From Anaerolineae bacterium (GTDB lineage Bacteria; Chloroflexota; Anaerolineae; Aggregatilineales; Phototrophicaceae): DNA of 64,000 nucleotides. Within the stretch, counting starts at the first letter, position 1, and each line of letters begins with the position of its first letter. The notes beneath the pieces were generated by a model, which saw nothing but the letters and a program-made list of their open reading frames with translations, searched no databases and was not told the origin of the DNA. Both the position numbers and the translations under genes were made by a program. Of the stretch, positions 43,201-53,317 are shown piece by piece. Where the stretch lies: the NCBI GenBank assembly GCA_013360465.1, contig JABWBO010000012.1:1-64000 (forward strand), written 5' to 3'.

Positions 43201-43310
43201 ACGATCTCGCCGGTCTGGCGGTCGCGTCCACGATAAACCTGACCCATGCCCCCTTCGTCGATCAGCTCGATGAGTTCATAGCGGTCGGCGATCAGTCGGT
43301 TTACAGCCAT
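40263..43310 (-). CDS. Ser/Thr protein kinase - TIR domain - TM - TPR protein
   Basis: Kinase: ELIDEGGMGQVYRGRD, AIKVL, HRDLKPGNVLL, TDFGVA; TIR: LFIAYRREDSGEIAGRLYDQI...VDVMLVVIGPSW...MQIEAGLRRPDMLIIPVLV; TM: LVWGLVALFAVALLLMVGVAL; C-terminal TPR repeats. Confidence 0.92.
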   Translation of the reverse strand: MAVNRLIADRYELIELIDEGGMGQVYRGRDRQTGEIVAIKVLKDHVVAQDPTLVDRFCREAVVLRKLNHPNIVRVYDTFKEDGRNYIVMEFVSGGSLSGLIRRQGALPIERAVQIALDLADALTRTHRLGVIHRDLKPGNVLLAEDGTPRLTDFGVAHVADAQTLLTQVGSLLGTIAYLSPEVSAGEAHSEKSDIWSFGMILFEMLTGHHAYQENTAAAMLTAILRKPVPDARLDRPDLPGDIAALLETLLAKDPNERIGSVREIGVELERILVHLRRVDQEQREIEATQLLSRFAPTPITPVTAVREPTGETVVGARNSLVSTPVEARTPPRGVTTPRLFIAYRREDSGEIAGRLYDQIAAILGENNIVRDVDRIADRTVSRYVLANDIVGSVDVMLVVIGPSWAGMPRDRRTASTGRAIDNPKDVMRMQIEAGLRRPDMLIIPVLVNGGALPEALPPALEGMRSRMPFVIQQDQPLDAQAQRLVKTIQAHFGVVARPRSRLVWGLVALFAVALLLMVGVALSQIMAPAPPANAPVVQPVGDGEVMVLVADFEPLRASARDATRFVLDDLAQRLEVEVPFSPIRVRHYPQVVTSSEEALARAEEVGATVVIWGNYSDDLVDLTVQTGSLESFSHNPFDRAIIDQLANVRVRLTDERVQTTAPQVLTALILLHNADGDGYELLRTMTILNELAMPSGEVVGSGTAALAHRALERFSAAAPEAVQTLDAAIALEGGNPLLYLFRALARQRIGDFAGSAQDLGTAQRLAPESWLQPYYLIANTATYTRDYPSAVAAYDRIVAGRPEDWFPLNYRGALHYLTGDYAAARRDLDSSIALKPNANFPYPFATLIAMRDGRISDARALMRTVLREFPDPAFANRTLQALYGQDDAIIWGPFFAAYTNLILGQYDSVIADVQRALSLRADLADLYLLEGLAYCSLGDHAQAEVAYTSGLEIEPGHPVLLVLRAESRAAQGAIEQGTADLNAALAMDLGEEFEAMATSERITCANFFSSLAGE

Positions 43311-43378
43311 CCCAGTCCTCGACGGTGGAACCATTCAAACCCGCATACGATTGTAGCACGACACGCCGGCGCGGCGCT

Positions 43379-43972
43379 TCAGCCCGCGCCGCCGCGCTTC
43401 CTGCGGGTCTGCTCCGCCTCTGCCAGGATGAAGTCGATGAGACCGGCAATCGTCGGGTCGGGCGGCGTCCCCGGCGGCAGGCGGTAGACCCCGCTCGATG
43501 CCAGCCGCCACCCTTTCGCATCGGCGTTCAAATGAGCGACACCGACCTCCAGGGCTTCCACTGTCGTCAGGCGCAGCCGTCCACCCTCCTCCAGCAGCGT
43601 TGCCTCCCCCGGAACCGGGTCGATGCATAGTCCGGCGTGATCGCAGGTCTGATCAGCCTCAAGAAGGCGCAGGTGCAGAATCTCCCCCATCGTCGCCAGC
43701 TTGGCGCGGGCGGCGGCGCTCAGGTAGCCTGTCACTCGCGCGGCGTCATAGCCCATGCCATCCAGCCCAAGCAGCATCGACCGCCCTTCGGTGACATCGC
43801 AGTGCCAGACGCCGGACGCGCACGCCTCGCCCAGGTCCAGCAGCAGGGTCGTCTCGGCTCGGAATTCGCCGCGCAGCCGGCGCAAAAAGGCGCTCAGCCG
43901 GGGCAGGGATTCCAGGTCGCCGCGCAGTCGAGCGGTGTAAAGGAGGGTCAGCGTCTTCAGCGGTGCTTCCAC
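43379..43972 (-). CDS. hypothetical protein, weak resemblance to a degenerate metallophosphoesterase/5'-nucleotidase fold
   Basis: TLLYTARLRGDLESLPRLSAFLRRLR...TLLLDLGEA; overlaps upstream crotonase by 16 bp. Confidence 0.6.
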   Translation of the reverse strand: MEAPLKTLTLLYTARLRGDLESLPRLSAFLRRLRGEFRAETTLLLDLGEACASGVWHCDVTEGRSMLLGLDGMGYDAARVTGYLSAAARAKLATMGEILHLRLLEADQTCDHAGLCIDPVPGEATLLEEGGRLRLTTVEALEVGVAHLNADAKGWRLASSGVYRLPPGTPPDPTIAGLIDFILAEAEQTRRKRGGAG

Positions 43973-44730
43973 TGCGCCGGGCGCTTCTCCACGAATGCCG
44001 ACATCCCTTCGACCTTATCCTCGGTGCTGAAGGTCAGGTAGAAGTTGCGTTTTTCGTATTCCAGCGCCTGCGTCAGCCCGGTCTCATAGGACTTGTTGAC
44101 GGCATCCTTGATCAGCCGCACGGCGACGCGCGGCATGGCGGCGATCTTGCCCGCCAGCGCCACCGCCTCGGCGAAGTAGCTCTCGACCGGGTAAACGCGG
44201 TTGACCAGCCCGGCGGTCTGAGCTTCCTGGGCGGTCAGATGCCGGTTTCCGAGCAGGACTTCCATCGCCACCGCCTTGCCAACCGCCCGCGTGAGGCGCT
44301 GTGTGCCGCCCGCCCCCGGCATGATGCCGATGGTGATCTCCGGCTGTCCGAATTTGGCGGTCTCGCTGGCGACGATCATGTCGCACATCATCGCCATCTC
44401 GCAGCCGCCGCCCAGCGCCCACCCGCTCACCGCCGCGATCACCGGTTTGCCCAGGCGGGTCAGGCGCGACCAATCGGTGAAATCATCCTGCATCATCTGC
44501 ACGGCGCTCACATCGAGCATCTGCTTGATGTCCGCGCCGGCGGCAAAGGCTTTATCGCTGCCGGTCAGCACCATACAGCCGATTGTTTCGTCGCGGTCGA
44601 AGGCTTCCAGCGCCTCGAAAATCTCGCGGGTGATCTGGCTGTTCAGGGCATTGAGCGCCTGCGGTCGGTTGAGTCGCACCACGCCAACGCCATCCGCCGG
44701 CTTTTCCGTCAGAATCATCTCGTAAGTCAT
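43957..44730 (-). CDS. enoyl-CoA hydratase/isomerase (crotonase) family
   Basis: VGVVRLNRPQALNALN; GSDKAFAAGADIKQM; AVSGWALGGGCEMAMMCDMIVA; GIMPGAGGTQRL. Confidence 0.96.
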   Translation of the reverse strand: MTYEMILTEKPADGVGVVRLNRPQALNALNSQITREIFEALEAFDRDETIGCMVLTGSDKAFAAGADIKQMLDVSAVQMMQDDFTDWSRLTRLGKPVIAAVSGWALGGGCEMAMMCDMIVASETAKFGQPEITIGIMPGAGGTQRLTRAVGKAVAMEVLLGNRHLTAQEAQTAGLVNRVYPVESYFAEAVALAGKIAAMPRVAVRLIKDAVNKSYETGLTQALEYEKRNFYLTFSTEDKVEGMSAFVEKRPAQWKHR

Positions 44731-44769
44731 CTTCAGTCCCTTTAGGTCAAGGTGTGTCTATTCGGTTAT

Positions 44770-45117
44770 CTACGGGAAGCGCGCCTGAAATGTCTCGACC
44801 GCCTCATCGATCTCCTCGGTCAGAACCGGATCGTCGTCCTCCTTGGGCAGCCGCCGCAGCACATCGATCAGCGCCGTTTTCATGTCGTCATACGCCTGTT
44901 TGGCGGTGGCTTCATCGGCGAAGAAGCGCGTATGCACCATCCAGCCGTAGACCGTGACTGTGATGGCGAAGGGCGCGCGCAGACACCCGCTTTCCAGCAT
45001 GATGCGCGCCCCGTCGTCGTGCTGCTCATCTTCGACGACGGTTCCACCTTCCGCGCCGGTGATGCCGCGCGTCTCGCCCCGTTCGAACGGATACCAGTAG
45101 GGTGAGGCAAGGTTCAT
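44770..45117 (-). CDS. hypothetical protein (115 aa)
   Basis: Open frame in a plausible operon position; no family recognised. Confidence 0.55.
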   Translation of the reverse strand: MNLASPYWYPFERGETRGITGAEGGTVVEDEQHDDGARIMLESGCLRAPFAITVTVYGWMVHTRFFADEATAKQAYDDMKTALIDVLRRLPKEDDDPVLTEEIDEAVETFQARFP

Positions 45118-45267
45118 AATCTTTTCCCTTTTGTCCGCGCAGAAAACAACTTCGCGCTACAATGAGACGCAATAATACCCGATTCCCTGGGAGGGCGGCA
45201 CGTTTCGCCAACGTTTAGAATATGTTACATTCTTTCGAGTTTGAGCCTTGGCGCAGGAGCGGCGCGT

Positions 45268-46080
45268 ATGTTCAGCTTCATCAGACGGTTTTTCGGCATG
45301 AATCAGGACGACGCGCCGCCGACAGCTGCGCTGGAGGCATTCACGGTTTACTTTCCCAACGGGCAGACGCCGCGCGCGGTCAAGACGCCGGCGCGCATTG
45401 ATCCGCAGAGCGTCATCGACGCCCTGGGGCTGGAATCGCCCACGCCGACGATCTTCGTCTCCGGCGGTGCGGGCGGCATGGACCTGGATTCGATGACCAG
45501 CAGCCGCTCGACCATCGAAGACGGCTTAGCCTGGTTCCTTAATGAGTATCAGGTCACGCTCCTCGACGGCGGCACATCAACCGGCGTCATGCAGCTGATC
45601 GGGATTGCCCGGCAGCGAAGGCATTACACCTTTCCGCTGATCGGCGTCGCGCCGGATCAAGTGGTCTGGATGCCAGGTAAAGAGCGCGGCGAAGAGCAGC
45701 TTGCCGATCTCGACGCCTTTCATTCCCATTTCGTCCTGACCGATGGCAGCGACTTCGGCGCGGAATCGGAACTGCTGATCAACCTCGCCTACCGACTTTG
45801 CGGGCGCGGGGCGCGTCCGCGCCTGTGCATCGTGGTCAACGGCGGGCAGATTGTGAAGCGTGAGGTCCACCGCATGTCCACCCGCGAACCGCGCTTTCCT
45901 ATCCTGGTCCTGGAAGGCACCGGACGCTTTGCCGATGAACTGGCTGCCGCCAACCGCTCAAAAGCGACCGACGATCCACTCATTCACGATATACTGAGCA
46001 AAGGCAACGTCCATTTTCTGCACATCAAGGCGGGCGCAGAACCGCTGCGCAACTGGCTGGAAAACTACTGTGGTTTCTGA
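45268..46080 (+). CDS. LSDAT/SLOG-like (TRPM-type prokaryotic) predicted ligand-binding protein
   Basis: TPTIFVSGGAGGMDLD; VTLLDGGTSTGVMQLIGIA; LIGVAP; HFVLTDGSDFGAESELLINLAYRL; PRLCIVVNGGQIVKREV; FPILVLEGTGRFADEL. Confidence 0.7.
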   Translation: MFSFIRRFFGMNQDDAPPTAALEAFTVYFPNGQTPRAVKTPARIDPQSVIDALGLESPTPTIFVSGGAGGMDLDSMTSSRSTIEDGLAWFLNEYQVTLLDGGTSTGVMQLIGIARQRRHYTFPLIGVAPDQVVWMPGKERGEEQLADLDAFHSHFVLTDGSDFGAESELLINLAYRLCGRGARPRLCIVVNGGQIVKREVHRMSTREPRFPILVLEGTGRFADELAAANRSKATDDPLIHDILSKGNVHFLHIKAGAEPLRNWLENYCGF

Positions 46081-46107
46081 CACCGATCATCCAGGATGGA
46101 GAAGTCC

Positions 46108-47430
46108 ATGAGACAATGCCGCTCCGCCCCTTTCGCCCGGTTGATCCTCTCGCTGGTGGTGGTCGTCCTGTTCGCCGCGCTGCCGGCAGGACGTATCGCC
46201 GCGCAGGGCGACCCACCCGCGCAGCCCACCGCCGTCACGGCGCCGCCGGTTGAGACGGTCGAGCCGATTGACCTGGAGGAACTGCGCACGCTGGCAGCCG
46301 TCGTGCGCAGCAACGCCGAGGATGCGGCGCGCTACGCCTCTGATGCCAGCAACTTCCTGAGCCTGTTCGAGGCGTTCAGCGTCGTCATCGCGATTGCCGC
46401 CGCCTCGCTCGGCGTGGTCGGCGTGACTCGTTTGTTCGCCGCGCAGAGCGCCTTGACCGACGCGCGCAAGCGGCTGCTCGAAGAACTGGCGGGGCTGCGC
46501 GCCGATTTCGAACGGCAGATCGAAGAGCGCGAACGGGATCTGCGCGCCCTGGAAGATCAGCTGACGAAGACGCTCGAACTACAGCGGCGGTCAGCGGCGC
46601 AGTCGACGCTGGCGCTCTCGCTCCTGCCGCTGGGCGAACGGCAGTATAAGGCGCAGGATTACAGCGGCGCTGCCGAAACCTACAAGCGCGCGCTGAAGCT
46701 GGACGAGAACAACCCGCTCATCCATTACCGCCTCGGCTACGTCTACGTGCAGAACGGACAGCTTGAGGAAGCCGAGCGCCACTTGATTCGCGCGCTGGAG
46801 ATCGATCCCGAATTCGAGCTGGCGCGGGCGGCGCTCGGCTACGTCTACCGGCGCATCTCCGACAAGCAGCCGGAGGGGCTGGACCACGATCTGCTGATGA
46901 ATCGCGGTGAGCAGTTCCTTCTGGAAGCGCTCAAGGCGCAGCCGCGCCTGGTCGATGAGGATGGCGAATCCTGGTGGGGGTCCCTGGGCGGGCTGTACCG
47001 ACGCCGGGGGCAGGTCGATCAGGCGATTCACGCCTACGAACAGGCGGCGAAAGTCACCCCACACTCCTCCTACCCGTTCAGCAACCTGGCGCTGCTCTAT
47101 ATGGGCAAACACGACCGCGCCGAGATGCTGCGCACCTACAAACGGGTCGAACGGCTGGCGCGCGGCGAGACTCAGGCGGAAGTCGATAACTACTGGGCAT
47201 ATGCCGACCTGCTCACGTCCAGCCTGGCGATGGGCAAGCTGGAACAGGCGGAAGAGGCGCTCACCTCGGTGCTGGATATCGCCCCGACCGAGTCGGATTA
47301 CACGCTCACCCTGCTGATCGACACGCTGGAACGCCTCAGGGTTGCCCTGGGCGGGTCAGACTCTGCGCCGCACATCGATCACTACATCGGGCGCATCCGC
47401 GAGCATCTCAACCGCCGCGCGAAAAGCTGA
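46108..47430 (+). CDS. membrane-anchored coiled-coil TPR protein
   Basis: Signal-like N-terminus LILSLVVVVLFAALPAG, TM AFSVVIAIAAASLGVVGV, coiled coil LLEELAGLRADFERQIEERERDLRALEDQLTKTLELQ, then TPR repeats. Confidence 0.8.
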   Translation: MRQCRSAPFARLILSLVVVVLFAALPAGRIAAQGDPPAQPTAVTAPPVETVEPIDLEELRTLAAVVRSNAEDAARYASDASNFLSLFEAFSVVIAIAAASLGVVGVTRLFAAQSALTDARKRLLEELAGLRADFERQIEERERDLRALEDQLTKTLELQRRSAAQSTLALSLLPLGERQYKAQDYSGAAETYKRALKLDENNPLIHYRLGYVYVQNGQLEEAERHLIRALEIDPEFELARAALGYVYRRISDKQPEGLDHDLLMNRGEQFLLEALKAQPRLVDEDGESWWGSLGGLYRRRGQVDQAIHAYEQAAKVTPHSSYPFSNLALLYMGKHDRAEMLRTYKRVERLARGETQAEVDNYWAYADLLTSSLAMGKLEQAEEALTSVLDIAPTESDYTLTLLIDTLERLRVALGGSDSAPHIDHYIGRIREHLNRRAKS

Positions 47431-47524
47431 AGGTAGGCGGCAAGGAGAGGGATGAGAAAAGATAGAGATGAGGAAATGCAGTACAGCTTCCCTCATCCCT
47501 CGTCCCCCATGCCTCATCCCTTTC

Positions 47525-49027
47525 CTACCCATAGATATCGCGATACTTCTCTTGCAGATAGGTGATGAAATAGCTGCACTCGACCGGTTCACCGGTCAGG
47601 CGCTGCGTCAGTTCGTCGGCGGTAAATTTGCGCCCATGCTGGTAGATGTTGACGCGCATCCATTCGCGCAGCGTGTCGAACTTTCCCTGGGCAATCTCGT
47701 CGGGGATGGACGGGTGCGCCGCGAGCGCCTGGCGGTAGAACTGCGCTGTCAGCAGGTTGCCGATGGCGTAAGTCGGGAAGTAGCCGATCAAGCCGGATGA
47801 CCAGTGAACATCCTGAAGGACGCCGAGCTTGTTGCTGGGCGGCACGATGCCCAGGTAGGACTCAAATTTTTCGTTCCACAGCTGCGGCACCTTTTCCAGC
47901 GGAACCGCCCCGGTCACCAGGTCGAGTTCGATCTCGAAGCGCACCATGATGTGCAGATTATAAGTCGCCTCGTCCGCTTCGACGCGCACGAACGACGGCG
48001 CAACCCGGTTGATGGCGCGGTAGAACGTCTCTAGATCAACGCCGCCGAGCTGGTCCGGGAAGGTACTCTGAAGCTGAGGATACGCCCAGGTCCAGAAGGG
48101 GCGGCTGCGCCCAACGAAATTCTCCCATAGGCGCGACTGCGACTCGTGTACGCCGAGCGAGGTTCCGCGCGACAGCGGCGTGCCTTCCAGCGCCGGGTCA
48201 ACGCCCTGCTCGTACATGGCATGTCCTGATTCGTGCATCGTGCCGAACAGCGCCGGGTTCAGATAGTCGGAGTTGTAGCGCGTGGTGATGCGAACGTCGC
48301 CCTGTGAAAAGGTGATGCAGAACGGATGCACCGCCACATCCTGCCGCCCCCGTTCAAAGTCGTAGCCGTATGCCCGAACCATCTGTTCGCCAAATGCGCG
48401 CTGTTTGTCGATGTCGTAGGTCTGGCGCAGCAGCGCGTCGCTGACCCCGTCGCCACGCTCTTTGATCGCCGCCACCAGGCTGACCAGCGCGCCTTTGTGA
48501 GCGTCGAACAGCTTCTTGACGCGGCTGGCGGTCATCCCCGGCTCGTAATCGTCGAGGAAGGCGTCGTAAGGATGCTCGCTGTACCCGCGAAACTCTGCTT
48601 CGCGCCGTTTCAGGTCGAGGATGCGCTGCAGAGCGGGCAGGAACTTGCCGAAATGATCCTGCGCGCGCGCTTCCGCCCAGACTTCATGCGCGAGCGTCTC
48701 CGCCTCCGCCAGTTCCGCCACCAGACTGGAGGGCACACAGGTCGATTTTCGAAAGTCCCGTTTGGCGACACGAAGCATACTGGCTTCGACAGAATCGTAA
48801 TCCGCGCTGCCAACTTCGGTTTCGGCGTCGGCGATCAGCCGCGCCGTCTCGTCGCTGATCAGCATCTCATGGGCGATCTTGGAGAGAGTTGCCAGCTGTG
48901 CCGCCCTGCCTCTCGCGCCGCCGCGCGGCATGTTCACCTGCTGATCCCAGTGCAGGACGGCAGCAGCGCGGTCTACGTTGCGGATCTCTTTCAGGCGTAC
49001 GACCAGCGCCTGATACTTCTCGCCCAT
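47525..49027 (-). CDS. carboxypeptidase Taq (M32) metallopeptidase
   Basis: MHESGHAMYEQGV (HEXXH) and HESQSRLWENFVGRS. Confidence 0.96.
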   Translation of the reverse strand: MGEKYQALVVRLKEIRNVDRAAAVLHWDQQVNMPRGGARGRAAQLATLSKIAHEMLISDETARLIADAETEVGSADYDSVEASMLRVAKRDFRKSTCVPSSLVAELAEAETLAHEVWAEARAQDHFGKFLPALQRILDLKRREAEFRGYSEHPYDAFLDDYEPGMTASRVKKLFDAHKGALVSLVAAIKERGDGVSDALLRQTYDIDKQRAFGEQMVRAYGYDFERGRQDVAVHPFCITFSQGDVRITTRYNSDYLNPALFGTMHESGHAMYEQGVDPALEGTPLSRGTSLGVHESQSRLWENFVGRSRPFWTWAYPQLQSTFPDQLGGVDLETFYRAINRVAPSFVRVEADEATYNLHIMVRFEIELDLVTGAVPLEKVPQLWNEKFESYLGIVPPSNKLGVLQDVHWSSGLIGYFPTYAIGNLLTAQFYRQALAAHPSIPDEIAQGKFDTLREWMRVNIYQHGRKFTADELTQRLTGEPVECSYFITYLQEKYRDIYG

Positions 49028-49165
49028 GTGATCACCTTTCAAATGAATTTCAGCGTGAGAAGAAAGTTTAGCAGGGCGGCGGGCGGCGGACCAGATCGGG
49101 AGAGATGAAGGCGGGCAAACGCCAAACGATGCTACACTTCGGGAGATGACGACGAGGAGAAGCGC

Positions 49166-50164
49166 TTGACCCTATTGAAACGTCTTCTCGCCCGGCGACC
49201 GCTGCGGACTCTGAACGACAGCCCGGTCGCCCGCGCCGAGCGGATGCACATCGAGCGAAATCAGCTTGCCGGACGGCGGCTGCGTCTTTCCCGCCTGATG
49301 CTGCTGGCGCTGGCGCTGAGCATGGCAGTGCCGGCGGCGGAGGCGCTGCGCGATCCGATTGCCGCCATCACCCGCAAGTCTCCGCTCGATGTCGAGACGC
49401 TGCTGCGTCTGGCGGCGGAATTCACCACCCTCCTGATCGCGGCGATCCTCTTCACCCACAACCTGATGATCTCCGGGCTGGCTTCGCGCCTGACGAGCAG
49501 CACGGTCGCCCGCGAGAAGCGCGGGCGCACCTGGGAAGCGCTGATCCTCACGGCGCAGCCCGCCCGGCGGCTCGTGGTCGGCAAGTGGTGGGGGGTGATG
49601 CAGGTGATCTGGGCGCGTCACCGCGCGGCGATCCTGCTGCGCGCGGCGCTGGCGATCTGGCTACAGGTGCTGTTCAGTCTGCGTGCGCTCACCAACCCTC
49701 CGGCGCTCTTGCCGGCGACGCTGGCAATCGGCTTCATCACCCTCATCCCGCTGATCAACGGCGCTTTCACGGGCGCGCTGGGGATGATCAGTTCGTCGCT
49801 GGCGGGCAGCGAGACAAGCGCCGCTCGAGTCAATGGGCTGATAGGCGCCGCCAGCGTGCTGCTGTTGTTCGGTTTCGGCTGCTGCAGCGCGTCGTTCCTG
49901 TTCAACGGCGTCGATGCCGCCCTGCCGCTGATCGCCGCCGCGCTGATCTTCACCATCGTTGACGGCGGGCTGACGGCGCTGCTGGTGCTGATCCTCAGCC
50001 CGGATGACCCCAATCAGGCGGTCCTCTACCTCGGCGGCGTCGCGCTGTGGACTCTGTTCTTCTGCCTGCTGACCGGGGCGGCGCTGTGGGCGGCGGCGCG
50101 CCTGCTGCGGATGCAGGGCGCATCGGGGGCGGCGGCAAAGTCGAGAAGTCGAGGTGATGGATGA
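49166..50164 (+). CDS. multi-TM protein, ABC-2-type permease-like
   Basis: EKRGRTWEALILTAQPARRLVVGKWWGV resembles ABC-2 permease segments; multiple TM segments. Confidence 0.6.
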   Translation: MTLLKRLLARRPLRTLNDSPVARAERMHIERNQLAGRRLRLSRLMLLALALSMAVPAAEALRDPIAAITRKSPLDVETLLRLAAEFTTLLIAAILFTHNLMISGLASRLTSSTVAREKRGRTWEALILTAQPARRLVVGKWWGVMQVIWARHRAAILLRAALAIWLQVLFSLRALTNPPALLPATLAIGFITLIPLINGAFTGALGMISSSLAGSETSAARVNGLIGAASVLLLFGFGCCSASFLFNGVDAALPLIAAALIFTIVDGGLTALLVLILSPDDPNQAVLYLGGVALWTLFFCLLTGAALWAAARLLRMQGASGAAAKSRSRGDG

Positions 50165-50324
50165 TGTAAACCGTCAAGTTGGGTATAGTTGGGGCGTTTC
50201 TGCAAATTCATCTGACCTCACCCTTCGGTCTCCTTTTTATATTCTGGGAACCAGTCGAAATACAGCAGGGGTGAGGACAGCCCAGGCAAAAGTGCTTTGC
50301 GTTCTTTAGGTGATGGGGGCAATT

Positions 50325-52394
<2,070 letters not shown>

Positions 52395-52576
52395 CGCCGG
52401 GCGGCAAAGCAAAAACCCCCTACACGCGGCGGTCATTCGGTGGTTAACTAGTGGACAGGGCGAGGATCAGGCATCTTCGCCCTGTTGCTGTGCCAGCGAC
52501 GCCGGAAAACCAGCCAAGCATCGCTTCAGGGCGTTCGTGCGTATATCAACACAGAAGGTCAGGAAAGGAAAAAGCT

Positions 52577-53317
52577 TTGCGTGTCGCCACCATCCTGCTG
52601 ATCGCCGCCGCGCTGCTGACGGCATGTTCCGGCGGCGCTCCCACCGAGACCGCCCCCGATCCACTCGCTCTGGTCACCGAAGCGGCGGCGAAAATCCGCG
52701 CCGTCGATACCTTCCAGCTCAGCGTCATTCAAGAGGGACCTGATTACTACCTCTATACGGACTATGCGGCGGCGGTCTTCCGCATGGCGACCGGTCAATA
52801 CGTCGCGCCATCGGTCATTCAGGCGTCGGTGCGCGTGCTGGCGCTCGGACTGCCGGTCGATGTCGATGTCTACGCGGAGGGCGACGACCAGTGGTATCGC
52901 GCCATCTGGACGGGCAACAACTGGATCAATCAGCCGTTTCAGGCGGGTTTCAACGCCGAGACGCTGATCGCCGAAGAGACCGGCTTTCAGAAGGCGCTGG
53001 AGTCGCTGATCGATCTGAAGTACGCCGGTACGACGACGCTGGAAAGCGGCGTCAACGCCCACCGCCTGGATGCAACCGCCAACGGTCCCGATGTCGCCGC
53101 CCTGCTCGGCGGGCTGATCGAGCCGGTCGGCACGGTCGAGGTCGAAGCCTACATCGCGGTGGACAGCGGCTACCCGGTCCGTTTCGTCATCCGTGAGTTC
53201 AACAGCCCCTACGCCGCCACTCCCACGCCGGGAACTCAGGCGGAGCCGGTGACCTGGACGATTGACCTCTTCGACTTCAACGGCGCGCCCAATGTTGACC
53301 CCCCGGAGGGCGAATGA
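52577..53317 (+). CDS. LppX/LprAFG-like lipoprotein
   Basis: TTG start; signal and lipobox LRVATILLIAAALLTAC; KIRAVDTFQLSV...; GTVEVEAYIAVDSGYPVRFVI. Confidence 0.8.
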   Translation: MRVATILLIAAALLTACSGGAPTETAPDPLALVTEAAAKIRAVDTFQLSVIQEGPDYYLYTDYAAAVFRMATGQYVAPSVIQASVRVLALGLPVDVDVYAEGDDQWYRAIWTGNNWINQPFQAGFNAETLIAEETGFQKALESLIDLKYAGTTTLESGVNAHRLDATANGPDVAALLGGLIEPVGTVEVEAYIAVDSGYPVRFVIREFNSPYAATPTPGTQAEPVTWTIDLFDFNGAPNVDPPEGE

